The notes below the pieces were generated by a model that did not search any database, was not told where the DNA came from, and saw only the letters and a list, made by a program, of their open reading frames with translations. Source: Amphiura filiformis (taxonomy: Eukaryota; Echinodermata; Ophiuroidea; Amphilepidida; Amphiuridae). From it: a DNA stretch of 64,000 nucleotides. A program made the position numbers and the translations under genes. Shown here piece after piece: positions 49,190 to 59,099 of the stretch; the first letter of the stretch is position 1, and the number at the start of each line of letters is the position of its first letter. The stretch is from positions 17,231,805-17,295,804 of the forward strand of contig NC_092631.1 of the NCBI RefSeq assembly GCF_039555335.1, in the 5' to 3' direction.

Positions 49190-49648
49190 GTGACCGTACA
49201 GCACGAATGAGCCGTAAATTCCCTAAATTGTATTCTGAGTTACAGTGTAAAATGTGTATGAAGATCGTATTCATCGGTAACTTAAGCTGGCGCGAAATCT
49301 ATCTCATTTTAACCAGGCAAAGTATTTTGTATAATTATGTTTAACCAATTAACAATGAGAGAACATTCTTAAACCTCGTTGACTTGGGGATGATTTGAAA
49401 TGACCGCTAATTATGACTGTTTGATATTTATTGCCAGCAATGTGGAAAAAGAGATACATGAAGAAACGAAAGAAGCTACCATTTTGTTGAAGGAGCAAAG
49501 TTTAACAAACCATACCGCTTCTGGATATCTTTTGAAGTCAAATGATATACCATATTTTAAAGCTTATGATGTATATTTTCTAAACACAAAATAAAACACA
49601 AAATTGAACGAGGGAGGGATTTACAGCCCATTCGCCGTGAACGGTCAC
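49190..49648. mobile_element. MITE I, inverted copy shared with U2
   Basis: GTGACCGTACAGCACGAATG is at the left and ATTCGCCGTGAACGGTCAC at the right, flanked by ATAT. U1 at 16,718-16,735 (GCAATATACATATATTG) is uninterrupted. Its right end survives in U2 at 26,267-26,314. A 64-codon frame inside (49,400-49,594) is not conserved in the other copies. Confidence 0.88.
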
Positions 49649-50026
49649 ATATATATTGGTCGAGTTTCGATAAAACTAATGGAAACATAGCATGCATATG
49701 CAGTTGAACCGGAGAAAAAAATCCGGACAGGGCATACCTGCTTGTAATTTCATTTCATTGTGCCAGTGTGCGATGCGTGGTTCTTCTTTCCCCTGTATAC
49801 TGATTATATAAAGAATAACGATTAAGCATCATCTCGTGCGCAAGTTGGTAATGTTCGAATGTTTCTACATGTATGTCCCAGTGTATGCATAAGCATCTTC
49901 ATTTTTTTGTACTATCATCGGTTGAAATTTCAGTCAACGGCGTACATAATTCAGTTCATTGTTCGTCAGAAAGTCAGTCGGAAGTAGGAAATATTTATTT
50001 TGAAATATAGCCAAACAAAGGACATT

Positions 50027-50700
50027 AACGTCGGCTGTATTCCATAGTGGCGTATAGTGATTTTTGGTCATTTTTTTGAAAATTGGCACATATGTCTTTA
50101 ATGATGTTCTCTTTCATTTTTCTAAGTCTCATCAGTCATAATTAGCTAATTAATTAGTAATTGATTAATTAAATGTGGCGTATAGTTACAAAGTGACATT
50201 TTTCGTATTCCATAGTGGCGTATCGACCATACGCCACTTTTTATACACATTTTATAATTAAGAAATATCGGCAAAAAAGAAAAACATCGTATGTCATAGT
50301 GGCGTACGCGTATCGGACCTATACGCCACTATGGAATACGATATTTTCATTTTGCCGATATTTCATAATTATAAAATGTGTATAAAAAGTGGCGTATGGT
50401 CGATACGCCACTATGGAATACGAAAAAGGTTAGGGTATTGCGTTTTGTTCGTTTTCCATAGTGACGTATAGTTTTATTGTCAGTTTGCCAGCAAAAGTAT
50501 GTATTTATTTCTTTTGAAAAATATATAACAATAAAATCTATTTAGTTTACTACAGAAATTTCACATCATTTACAAAATATAATGAATGTCTGATTTACAC
50601 AACTCGATTTTAAATTGGCATTTCTTCAAACCCGATTTTCTCGAAAAGTTGTTTATTCGCGGCGCCCCGCTATACGCCACTATGGAATACGGACGACGAT
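50027..50700. mobile_element. Foldback element B with CGTCG ends and CCATAGTGGCGTATAG motif
   Basis: Terminal inverted repeats of about 30 bp (50,027-50,057 and 50,670-50,700: CGTCGGCTGTATTCC then ATAGTGGCGTATAG). The motif or its inverse recurs about eight more times. The middle, 50,199-50,427, is a nearly complete 229-bp palindrome centred at about 50,313, whose arms contain smaller inverted pairs (GTGGCGTATCGACCATACGC). U1 at 17,685-17,700 (AAAGGAAATTTTTCC) is the empty site. The duplication is short and ambiguous (ATT or ATTTT-like). Confidence 0.88.
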
Positions 50701-50927
50701 TTTTCCTTTGTCTTATTGTTTCGGAAACTCTGTAACGCTTTACAAATCTATAACTTCAATAAGAGACTAAAAATTGAATATTTCCGACATCTGGCTGATT
50801 TTGCTTGATCACACTACATGCGAACGTTGAATTATTTGAAATGCAAAGTTAAACTGAACGTTTCTGAAGCAATCCTTGATCAAGTAATTTAAACAACCCT
50901 CCCATAATAAGAAATTACACAATTCAG

Positions 50928-51830
50928 TCAACTGTGACCACTGCCCTCAAGGTGATTGTAGACAGCTGAATCGTTGCCACTTGAACTGGCGCGTCTATGT
51001 TGGGACATGCGACTCTGCAGTGGTTGGCCGGTTCCACCAATGTAATGTTCTTGGCACACCTGATCTTCAGCGCACTGGACACCATACACAACGCCACTTA
51101 TACGGCCCTTGGGCTGCTTGTCTTTTGTGTGTACTAGCGACTGCCGCAGGGTATTGGTTGGCTTGAATTGTGTAGTGATGCCGTGATCGCGGTATATCCT
51201 CTTTAATTTCTCTGAAACATCCCCATGGTAGGGAATGGTTACAAAAGTCTTGGTACCAGAAGACGCGGTGGGTTCGCTGGTCTGTTTAGCGTCTTTCTCA
51301 CCACGATTTAGGGCCTTGTCAATTGCCCAGTCTTTGTAACCACACGTTTTCAAGGCGTGGCGCAAGCGTTGGTGCTCAGTAATCTTATCAGAGACCTTTG
51401 TGATGATGGAATCAGCTCTGTGATAAAGAGTATTCACTACACCGAGTTTCTGGACCAATGGGTGATTAGAGCTGAACTGCAAAAATTGATCAGTATGTGT
51501 TGGTTTACGAAATACTGATACTGAGAGAGTGCGATCTTGGTTGACAGTAAACAAGCATTCCAAAAATGGAAGTTTATTGTCCGTCAGACCTTCTTGGGTG
51601 AATTTGATATTATTATCCACTTGGTTGATGCGCAAAAAACTTGTCGAACTCCGAAAACTTGACTCGAACCCAAGTATCGTCAACATAATGATACCATTTG
51701 GAAGGTGGAGATCCGGGATAAGACGACAAAGCACACTGTTCAAATCGCTCCATGTACAAGTTAGAAATAATCGGCGACACAGGGGAGCCCATCGAACAAC
51801 CAAGACATTGTTGGTAAAAGTTATTGCCAT
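50928..51830 (-). pseudogene. Penelope-like RT C-terminus and truncated GIY-YIG endonuclease
   Basis: The frame shows KLPFLECLF and SVFRKPTHTDQFLQF phrases typical after the polymerase core. From about residue 242 comes the endonuclease: VVY (247-249, the GIY position), a C-x5-C-x2-H cluster (253, 259, 262), YIG (263-265) and Arg 274. In family members the domain normally continues past the GSGH phrase to a catalytic Glu. Here the coding sequence stops at GSGHS, where host unit sequence begins, so the second half of the nuclease is missing. Residues before about 60 are out-of-frame filler. Confidence 0.85.
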
Positions 51831-52399
51831 AGCTGAAGTAGGTATTATCCAAACATAAGCTCAACAATTCACAAATCTGATTTAGCGCCAAAGTTGTGCG
51901 TTCGGCCAAAGTCTTATCCTCCTTCAAAACGTCCCGAACCGCGAGTACCGCGTCTGCTGGAGGGATGCTCGTGAACAAGGCAGTGACGTTGAAGGGTGTT
52001 ATCGTCTCGTCCGCGTCCAACACATTACCCTGAATTATCTCCGCGAAGTCCTTTGAATTCCAAATGTGATGTTGCGATTTGCCAACCAAAGGGCCTACGA
52101 TCTTAGCAAGGTATTTGGCAATGTTATAAGTGACTGATCCTATGCTACTGACGATAGGACATAGAGGCCTTATGAACCTTCGGAAGTCCATAGAAGGTAG
52201 GTATTGTTTCAGACGTGGGATACAGTTGATGTTTCAATTTAATGTCAATAACCTTGTCTTTCTCCAAGAATTGATTCAACTTGGACGCGATCTTGCGTTT
52301 AATGCCACTCGTGGGGTCTTTCTTGAGGGGCGTATAAGTCTTTGTATCCCCTAAAAACTCTTTGGCTTTCTTGTCATAGTCTGTCGAATTCAACACCAC
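51613..52399 (-). pseudogene. Penelope-like reverse transcriptase core
   Basis: The upstream frame (52,145-52,399) ends with FYGLPKVHK, the signature phrase of Penelope-like polymerases. The next frame (192 codons, 51,613-52,191) carries a PIVSSIGSVTYN block, FNVTALFTSIP (67-77; the usual catalytic Asp of the FDV motif is Asn here), GCSMGSPVSPIISNLYME (131-148) and YVDD (169-172, catalytic). The enzyme would copy the element's RNA into DNA. The FNV change, together with the frame breaks, argues that this copy is dead. After YVDD the frame shifts again near 51,650. Confidence 0.88.
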
Positions 52400-52474
52400 T
52401 GTGCACAGCCCCTTATGGTAATGTCCTTGTTCTTTTTAAGACTTTCCAACGCAGTAAATTCCGCTTTATACAAG

Positions 52475-53210
52475 TTATGTTGGGGGGGTAGCGCTGATGA
52501 CACTAGCACTTACCCGCGATCTCAGTTCTTCAGCATTAGCTGGTCCCAAACTGGCATTGCGAATCGCCGATTCAGTGGCAGTAATGATATCAATCACTTG
52601 AACACGCTTGGAAGTAACGGCGAAATTCAAGCCCTTTTCCAATAAACTCTGTTTGTTAGACGATAGCGGACAGTCCCAGAGGTTCTTAACCCATCTATCT
52701 CTGATATTGTGAGCAGATTTATCCTCTTTACAGCGCCAATTGGTGTCTTTATCGGCCCTGTCTGACGAAACAAGTCTTCCGAATTTTGCTACCTGCCTTG
52801 TTTTTGTTTTCTCGTGCTGCGATAACTGCGCATCTGCGGTGAGCTCCTGAACCCATTGGTATGTTTCCAACGGCAAATGAGTTTCCAACTCGCCTGAAAT
52901 GTCTTCCTTTTTGGTATTTAACTTGTTGATCGTATAGTTTAATCTGTCTTATGCTCTCATTTAATAATTTGCGTTCAGTATTATGGAGGATCTTCTCTGC
53001 TCCCGATCCTTTGATCTTAGATTGTAATCTGGCGCTACGGGGTATTACATCAGCGTGTAGGCACCGTAGAGAAAAACGCAAATGGTTGCGATAGTTAGCA
53101 ACTTTCCTCGATGTTTTCTCGAAATCCTTCGTTAATAGTTTGAGGCAATCCTTACCGTATTCCTTTCGAATAACACTGTGTATACTTTCAGTCATCTGGG
53201 ATTTGATCAA
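52475..53210 (-). pseudogene. Penelope-like element N-terminal region, frameshifted
   Basis: Two overlapping frames (52,749-53,210 and 52,475-52,888) encode the region before the polymerase. Phrases such as ANYRNHLRFSLRC and DVIPRSARL fit the conserved N-terminal part of Penelope-like proteins (family knowledge, recalled rather than searched). The frame changes near 52,880. The second frame ends just past a 7-base C/G homopolymer at 52,482-52,488, a typical slip site. Confidence 0.7.
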
Positions 53211-53940
53211 TTAGTAGATATCTGCAGTTTACCAATCCATTTAAACTAAAAGGATTTCCTGATAAACAAAAAACTATCATGTTCTGTAAAATTTTGTTCT
53301 CTCTGGACGAAATATGTCTGGTGTATTCATCTCATTCAGTGCAGTAAACATGTTGTTATAGCAAATGGCTTGAAGAAACATAGAAAGTGATTATGAAAAA
53401 AGGGGAGACAACAAGAGGCAGGAAAAGTAAAAATAAAGCGTTTATATTAGCAAAGAGAAGACTTAGCTCAGAAATATTTTTACCTCGTATTTCGTAATCG
53501 ATATGTGTTAAAACATTTTGATGGCTGCACTCACATTACTCACATTTCAATACATCTACTGTAAGGAGTCACCAAGGGGAGAACGATAATTGAGTGCTAC
53601 AGCGCAAATTCTCCCCTCTTGCGCATTGCTGCATGGATGCTAGTCTGGCTATATCTGTATTATTATTGCTCCTTGACTGGTTGACTTTGTGTCTAGCTCT
53701 GACTAAACCTGCACAGTCAGCACAATATATAAAGGAGCAATAAATGAAACATAGCCTTATAGCCAAAGTTAGGGTCGATTTCAGAAATCTATGTAACCAT
53801 ACTGACCGCAAGGATGTTTTCATCAATTTTAGATATCAGTGACGGCAAATGATACAGGAATAACCACGTTATGAAACTAAAACCGATAAAAGATACAAAT
53901 TCAAAAGTTTCAACCAACCTATTGGTATGTACGTATCATG

Positions 53941-54669
53941 ACAAGAACAAGAACACATTCAAGATGTTAAGAAAAATAAATCCCGGGACATCGGCCATAT
54001 TCAAGGTTAAAGGTCAACAAAGTGGTAAAAGTTCAATGTTGCTCAAATCTGGTTAACAAGAAACCCAAATTATTTCTCTCATTGCAAGGATTCAGAAAAA
54101 GTATAGTTTGACTTATCTGCGACATACTGTTCTTGAGTTACAAGCATAAAGGCCAAATCTCTTTCAACGAATGGTCTCAAATTGCTCGTCATGCAAAAAC
54201 AAGTCAAAGAAGGAATCATGTGCAGTATCTAAAATGCTTCGTTATTGACTAAATTGGCCAATAAAGGTCAATTCCCATTACATGTACAGCCTATTGACCA
54301 CAACCTATGTTGTGATGTTTCCTAGGTAACGAAATATCTTACATAGTTACAACTATTCCTTATTTTTTTACATGACAAGAAAAAACTGACCACCCCCAAG
54401 ATTTGACCTTTCGAACGTTATATCGCACGTAGGTGAAACTATATTTTTTCTGAATCCTTGCAATGAGAGGAATAATTTGGTGTGCTTGTTAACCAGCTTT
54501 GAGCAACTTTGAAATTTAACCACTGTGTTGACCTTTAACCTTGAATGTGGCCGGAGAGCCGGGGATTATTTTTGCTAACCTTCTGATTGTGTTATAGGAC
54601 CATAAAAGGAAGCTTATAGTTGGTTTGGTAGAGTCATGGGGATGCGCATTAAACCCTGGTATGTACTGG
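53941..54669. mobile_element. Long-inverted-repeat element E, U3 copy with full right arm
   Basis: The right arm retains GGTTTGGTAGAGTC, then AAACCCTGGTATGTACTGG at 54,651-54,669. The left arm starts abruptly at ACACATTCAAGATGTTAAG, having lost about 85 bp of the terminus. It complements the U1/U2 copies, which kept the left end and lost the right. About 170 bp of unmatched sequence follows before the unit resumes at GATGCATAAGTCACC. Confidence 0.75.
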
Positions 54670-55112
54670 ATAATGTATGCCGTGAGTGTTTACTTCCGTT
54701 AGCATGATCAACGTTTACCGTAACTGTAGCGCTAAGCTAGTGAAATATTGTGTTCACAATAATTATTAATTGTTACTTTTGCTTTCAAATGTTATAACTT
54801 TGAAAAGAATATCTTAACCTAATGAGCCTTTTTTGCCGGATAATAGATGCATAAGTCACCAAAGATTTCAGTAAAATCATAATGTATTGATATGAAGAAG
54901 TAATACAATTAATAACCGTTTGAAAGGTGTGTCGTTAATCAAATCGTCCAAGATCCCTACGAATAACACAGATTTTCTGAAGATGCAGTTCGTGGATTGT
55001 ATGGCATAGTTTTGAGGTGCATGGAATCAGGTTTGGCTTGTCCTAGAATTGGAATTGTGCAACCTAAAATAAACATCTTCCACGATATTACCCGGACACT
55101 TTGTAAATGTAT

Positions 55113-55623
55113 CTCTCTCTCTATGTGCCATATCCAGTGACGTGGGCGACCATGGAATGCCAATCCATCCTGTTCTTTGCCAATCTCAACAGCTTGATGT
55201 TATCCACACCCGTCCAGGCTGCGATACTCTGAAGATATGTTGTCCTCTGCCGCCCTCTGTCTCTCCTTCCATTAATCTTCCCCGTAAGAAACAAACACTC
55301 AAGATCATCTTTCCTCATACAGTGGCCCAGGAAATCAAGTTGCAGTTTCCGGATCTTCCTCAGGAGCATCCGTTGACTGCCAGCTCTATGCAATACTGTT
55401 TCATTTGTGGTGTGACTAGTCCAAGGGATCCTCAACATTTGTCTGAGGAACCACATTTCCGTTGCTTGCAATCGATCTTCCATTGCCTTTGAGACTAGCC
55501 AGCTCTCGCAACCATATTTCAGAATTGGTAGTACATAGCAATCTAAGACCCTGAGTCTTGTACTCATGGTGGTATTCAAATTACAAAGGAGGGTGCTCAT
55601 CCTTGTGAAAGTCTCTTTTGCCA
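55113..55623 (-). mobile_element. 5'-truncated LINE fragment with 12-bp target duplication
   Basis: TTGTAAATGTAT is present at 55,101-55,112 and 55,624-55,635. U1 (about 19,695) and U2 (about 29,279) read TTTGCAAATATATACAG once, without the insert. The 511-bp insert encodes, on the minus strand, the C-terminal end of a LINE polymerase and ends in a short GA-type tail (55,112-55,122). Classic target-primed insertion with 5' truncation. Confidence 0.92.
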
Positions 55624-55639
55624 TTGTAAATGTATACAT
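55121..55639 (-). pseudogene. LINE reverse transcriptase C-terminal fragment
   Basis: A 172-codon frame, of which the first five codons are host sequence. It shows LPILKYGCESW (37-47), EMWFLRQMLRIPW (61-73), a LDFLGHCMRK block (about 101-110) and GRRDRGRQRTTYL (124-136). This order follows the thumb in many invertebrate LINE polymerases. No catalytic YADD or endonuclease is included. Sequence differs clearly from the RTE-like element at 4.9-8.4 kb (YGCESW, EMWFLR versus YGSETW, RLLMRV), so it comes from another LINE family. Uninterrupted reading suggests a fairly young insertion. Confidence 0.85.
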
Positions 55640-56821
55640 TCTTCAATTTGACTGGCTTACCATGAATAGATACAATTTAAATTTTAAAATCTTGTTTTCA
55701 TTTCTGTTTAATTATAATCTGATGCATTTATATCGTAATTGAAGTCTTTGCTACCGGGATGTTATAAGTTGTGAGAAATTACTTACAAAACTTGTTATTA
55801 TAGTCAAAATACGTAGTTTTAATAGACGAGGTCGATCGTTCAGAATTTCATGGCTACGAATACAGTTTAACAGATAAATCAATAACACTCACTAATACAC
55901 TCAAAAGATGTCATTTTAAAAGTGGCTCATCGTTGCACAAATATTGAACAGAGATACTTTGGCTTTGTACTTGTCATTCTAATACTTTTATATACTTTAG
56001 ACCAACAATTTAGTAATTATGAGGCCCGAAAGTTTCCATAATTCCAGGGTTAAGACCCCCCCCCCCCCCTTAAGGCTTTAAATAATACAAACTTTAGAAT
56101 TTTACAATGCATATTTGTTCAGCATTATTGCTACGCATTTTGTGATGTCATGTTGTCGATATCGGTTCTTATGTTGCCTTAACACGGTGATTGCCAGGAC
56201 AGTAGCATTTACATATAATCAACACTGACCACAAGAATTGTGATGTCTTTGTAAACAGTGTGTTCTTGCTTGTCAAATATATAAAAACACGTCTGACTGG
56301 AAAGAACAAAAATGTCTTATAAGATGAGTTGATATATAGTAATACTAGCAGATGCGATATTGCATGTGACATGTCTTTAACAATAGTTAAGCAAGCAATG
56401 CGCTGTGGCTCAAACTGGCATTGCCAAACACAAATACACTGGAGAATAAAACCTTCTCGATTGAGCTAATTTGACTGCACCTTAACATTGTATCTTTTCC
56501 TCTGTGGTTTGGTAAGATTTTCAATGACTAGAATATAAATCTGAGCTTCATTTGAGGGGTGAGCGCACGAATAGGGAATTTAGAATCACGTTGAGGTGTG
56601 TCTTTAAATCAGATTCTTTATAAGTGAACAAAGTTAACGTACAATAGCTGTCATGGCTAGGAGCCACTCTTGACACTGCAAATGGTATATAGTTAAGATA
56701 CATTGGGCTATATTTACTTCCATTGTAAACAATGCGACATTATCGTCTTGTTTTGTGTTACATATTTCACGATAAGTCTGTCTATCATCAATAGGATACG
56801 TGGATCGTTCTAGATGTACCT

Positions 56822-57202
56822 CAGAGGATGATTTAAGGAAGCCCCATCATGCACTGTAAAAGTGTTATCACTAGAGTTTCAACTGCCACTTTACTTTTCA
56901 AATCCCATTGAACTCTATGCAAAAGATGTTGTTTTAGAATTGCCCATGTGTCATTATTACTTGGTCAATTTCAGATCAAAAGTGATGTATGCATGAAGGA
57001 TAATTCACACCTTCTGTAGATAAAATAAAATGTGAAATCGACCAACCTTTTGAATTGAAGGTGTTTTTATTGTAAATATATCTGTCCAAATTCGAATTTA
57101 ATCATGCACGTGTGTATGCAGTGGGCGGGCAGTGGTGTCATGTTCACTCACACAGCTGTGCTAACCGCAAGACTTGCTGGGAAGTGCTTAAATCATCCTC
57201 TG
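56822..57202. mobile_element. MITE O with CAGAGGATGATTTAAG ends and 9-bp duplication
   Basis: Perfect 16-bp inverted ends (CAGAGGATGATTTAAG). GATGTACCT flanks both sides (56,813-56,821 and 57,203-57,211). U1 (about 22,497) and U2 (about 41,450) have the uninterrupted site. Length is 381 bp with no coding. CAG-starting ends with an 8-9 bp duplication are compatible with hAT- or Mutator-type mobilisation (inference). Confidence 0.92.
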
Positions 57203-57853
57203 GATGTACCTTCACCCAACGAGACAACATGAATGATATGTGGTGTAAGGTTCCTGACATCGACTGAAAAAATTGAGAGAAGGTGAATATGCAAAAATGA
57301 GAGAGAGCGAAGAAGATGCAGGAAAAAAACTAGAAAAAGAAACCCTTTCACATTATCAAAGATGAAGACTCTACTAAAACATTTTACGTTGGATATCGTA
57401 ATGAATATGTGGTAAAAACACTCTGATGGCTGCACTCATATTTCAATGAATTTTCAAGGAGTCAACGTAAGGAGAATATTAATTCTGAAGAGTACTTTAG
57501 TGGAAAGCTAAGATCGTTTATGTCATGTAGAATGCTGCAGTGAGATTTTGCGAGACCTTTTGTAATCAATTCACGGTATTTCATATTCACTCAGACAATC
57601 GACTGTGCTATGAATTAACATTTTAAATAGATACCTGACATTTTAGTACGCATGCAAAATCTTATGAAATAAATCAAAATCTCTAACTAATATGCTAGAC
57701 AGAGGAATTCATTACATAATTAACAGGTAACCTATAGTGTATGGCTGCATTCTAATGCACAACAAACATATCGAGTTACTTTGATTCTGTTATGATACGT
57801 CAACGGTTTGTATTATCCTTTTTAAAGTATGATTTGCTTTCCTTAACCCAAAC

Positions 57854-58129
57854 CACCTAAGTGCCTTTTGGAGACTGGAAGGGAAAGAAAGAAAGAATAA
57901 AGAGAGAAAACAAAGAGAGAAGTTGTTTAATCTGCGTGGGATTCGAACCCCTTGCATGCCAAGCATGGCGACACTTTGCCCCAGGTGTTGGGCTTCGCTG
58001 GGCTTCGCGAAACCGTGCCTCTATCACTTAGGGCGATTGCGTCATCACACCACGTGAGATGCAGCGTATATATCAAGTAGTATTTTGTAGTACCTCGTCC
58101 TATTAGGATTAAACAGTTAAGATGAAAAT
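57854..58129 (-). mobile_element. tRNA-derived SINE, U3 copy
   Basis: Third copy at the orthologous place in U3, with the B box at about 57,940-57,950 and the 10-bp duplication as in U1. It gives another point of comparison among units. Confidence 0.75.
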
Positions 58130-58594
58130 GGTACAACAAATATTAAATATTATCTGTCTTACCGACAATCAAAACGATTCTAAAAATTATGCAACATAAG
58201 AGATCCATCTAGTTTGCACATAAGGCCAACAAAAAATAATTTTTTGTTTATCCTCCACAGCTTTGAAAGAGGACGTTAATTCTCTTTTCGGATTTGGCGT
58301 ATTCTTGGACCTAGCTAGAGCTAAATGCTACAATCATTCATGGTGAATTAAAAAAACATTTTGTTTATTTAATATGCAGTTAAAGTTATAATTTGTGTTC
58401 AAATTCAATGTATTTTGAAGTCACTAAAGATAATAACACAAAATGTTTTTGCGGGGCTTTTTTTAAAACTTTCAACGATGAAAGGTCTTAGTATTTAGCT
58501 CTAGCTAGGTCCAGAGATATTCCAAAAAAAAAAAAATGAATTTTACTTATTTTTATTTTAAAAAAAAAAAAATATTGGTCAGGCCTTGATCTGA

Positions 58595-59099
58595 AAGTTA
58601 CAAGCATTTGATTAGACGAAGGTCCAGTTTTAAAAGTGACAAACTGGCCTATTCAAAACTCCACAGACTAGACATCTGGTTTGAGATGGGTGAATGGCTA
58701 ATTTATGCGTTTGGCTTTAATTAAGAACAAAAGGACCAAAAGAAAACTGAAAACAAAGAACTGACAAATAAAATGAAAGTTATGAAAAGTACAGAGAAGC
58801 AAAAACTGAAATAAAAACTGCTTTAAATAACGCTTCATTGAAGAAGCTGTGTTGTCTCTTTGTTTCGCTTGATGGAATCTTTTTGCGCCTTGTATAGGCC
58901 AGTCTGTCACTTTTAAAACTGTTCCTTCGTCTATTCAATTGCTGGTAACTTTACTTCTTGAGGTCACATTGGATTCAATGTGGTGTCATAATGTGCAGGA
59001 TTAGATAGTACATCTATTAAAAAACAAATTTACCCCAATATTGTTCAGTTTTGAAATTATGATTATTTTTCCAAGTGTAAGGATTCTTTATTGGCGCAG
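58595..59099. mobile_element. MITE M, U3 copy with left arm deleted
   Basis: It begins abruptly inside the element at AAAGTTACAAGCATTTG, fused to the CCTTGATCTGA part of MITE G. The right end is intact. Compared with U2, about 715 bp (42,917-43,632) is missing here, covering the end of MITE G, unit sequence and the left end of M. Confidence 0.85.

Larger units (their letters stand above)
50931..53212 (-). mobile_element. Penelope-like element fragment (RT plus GIY-YIG), decayed
   Basis: A minus-strand coding segment of about 2.28 kb of a Penelope-like retroelement, broken into at least five frames. Order: N-terminal region, reverse transcriptase, GIY-YIG endonuclease. Both borders cut inside coding sequence: the left border falls within the endonuclease and the right border within the N-terminal region. 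Compared with U1 (17,950-17,990), about 30 bp of host sequence is replaced and no target duplication is seen. U1 and U2 lack the element. Confidence 0.88.
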
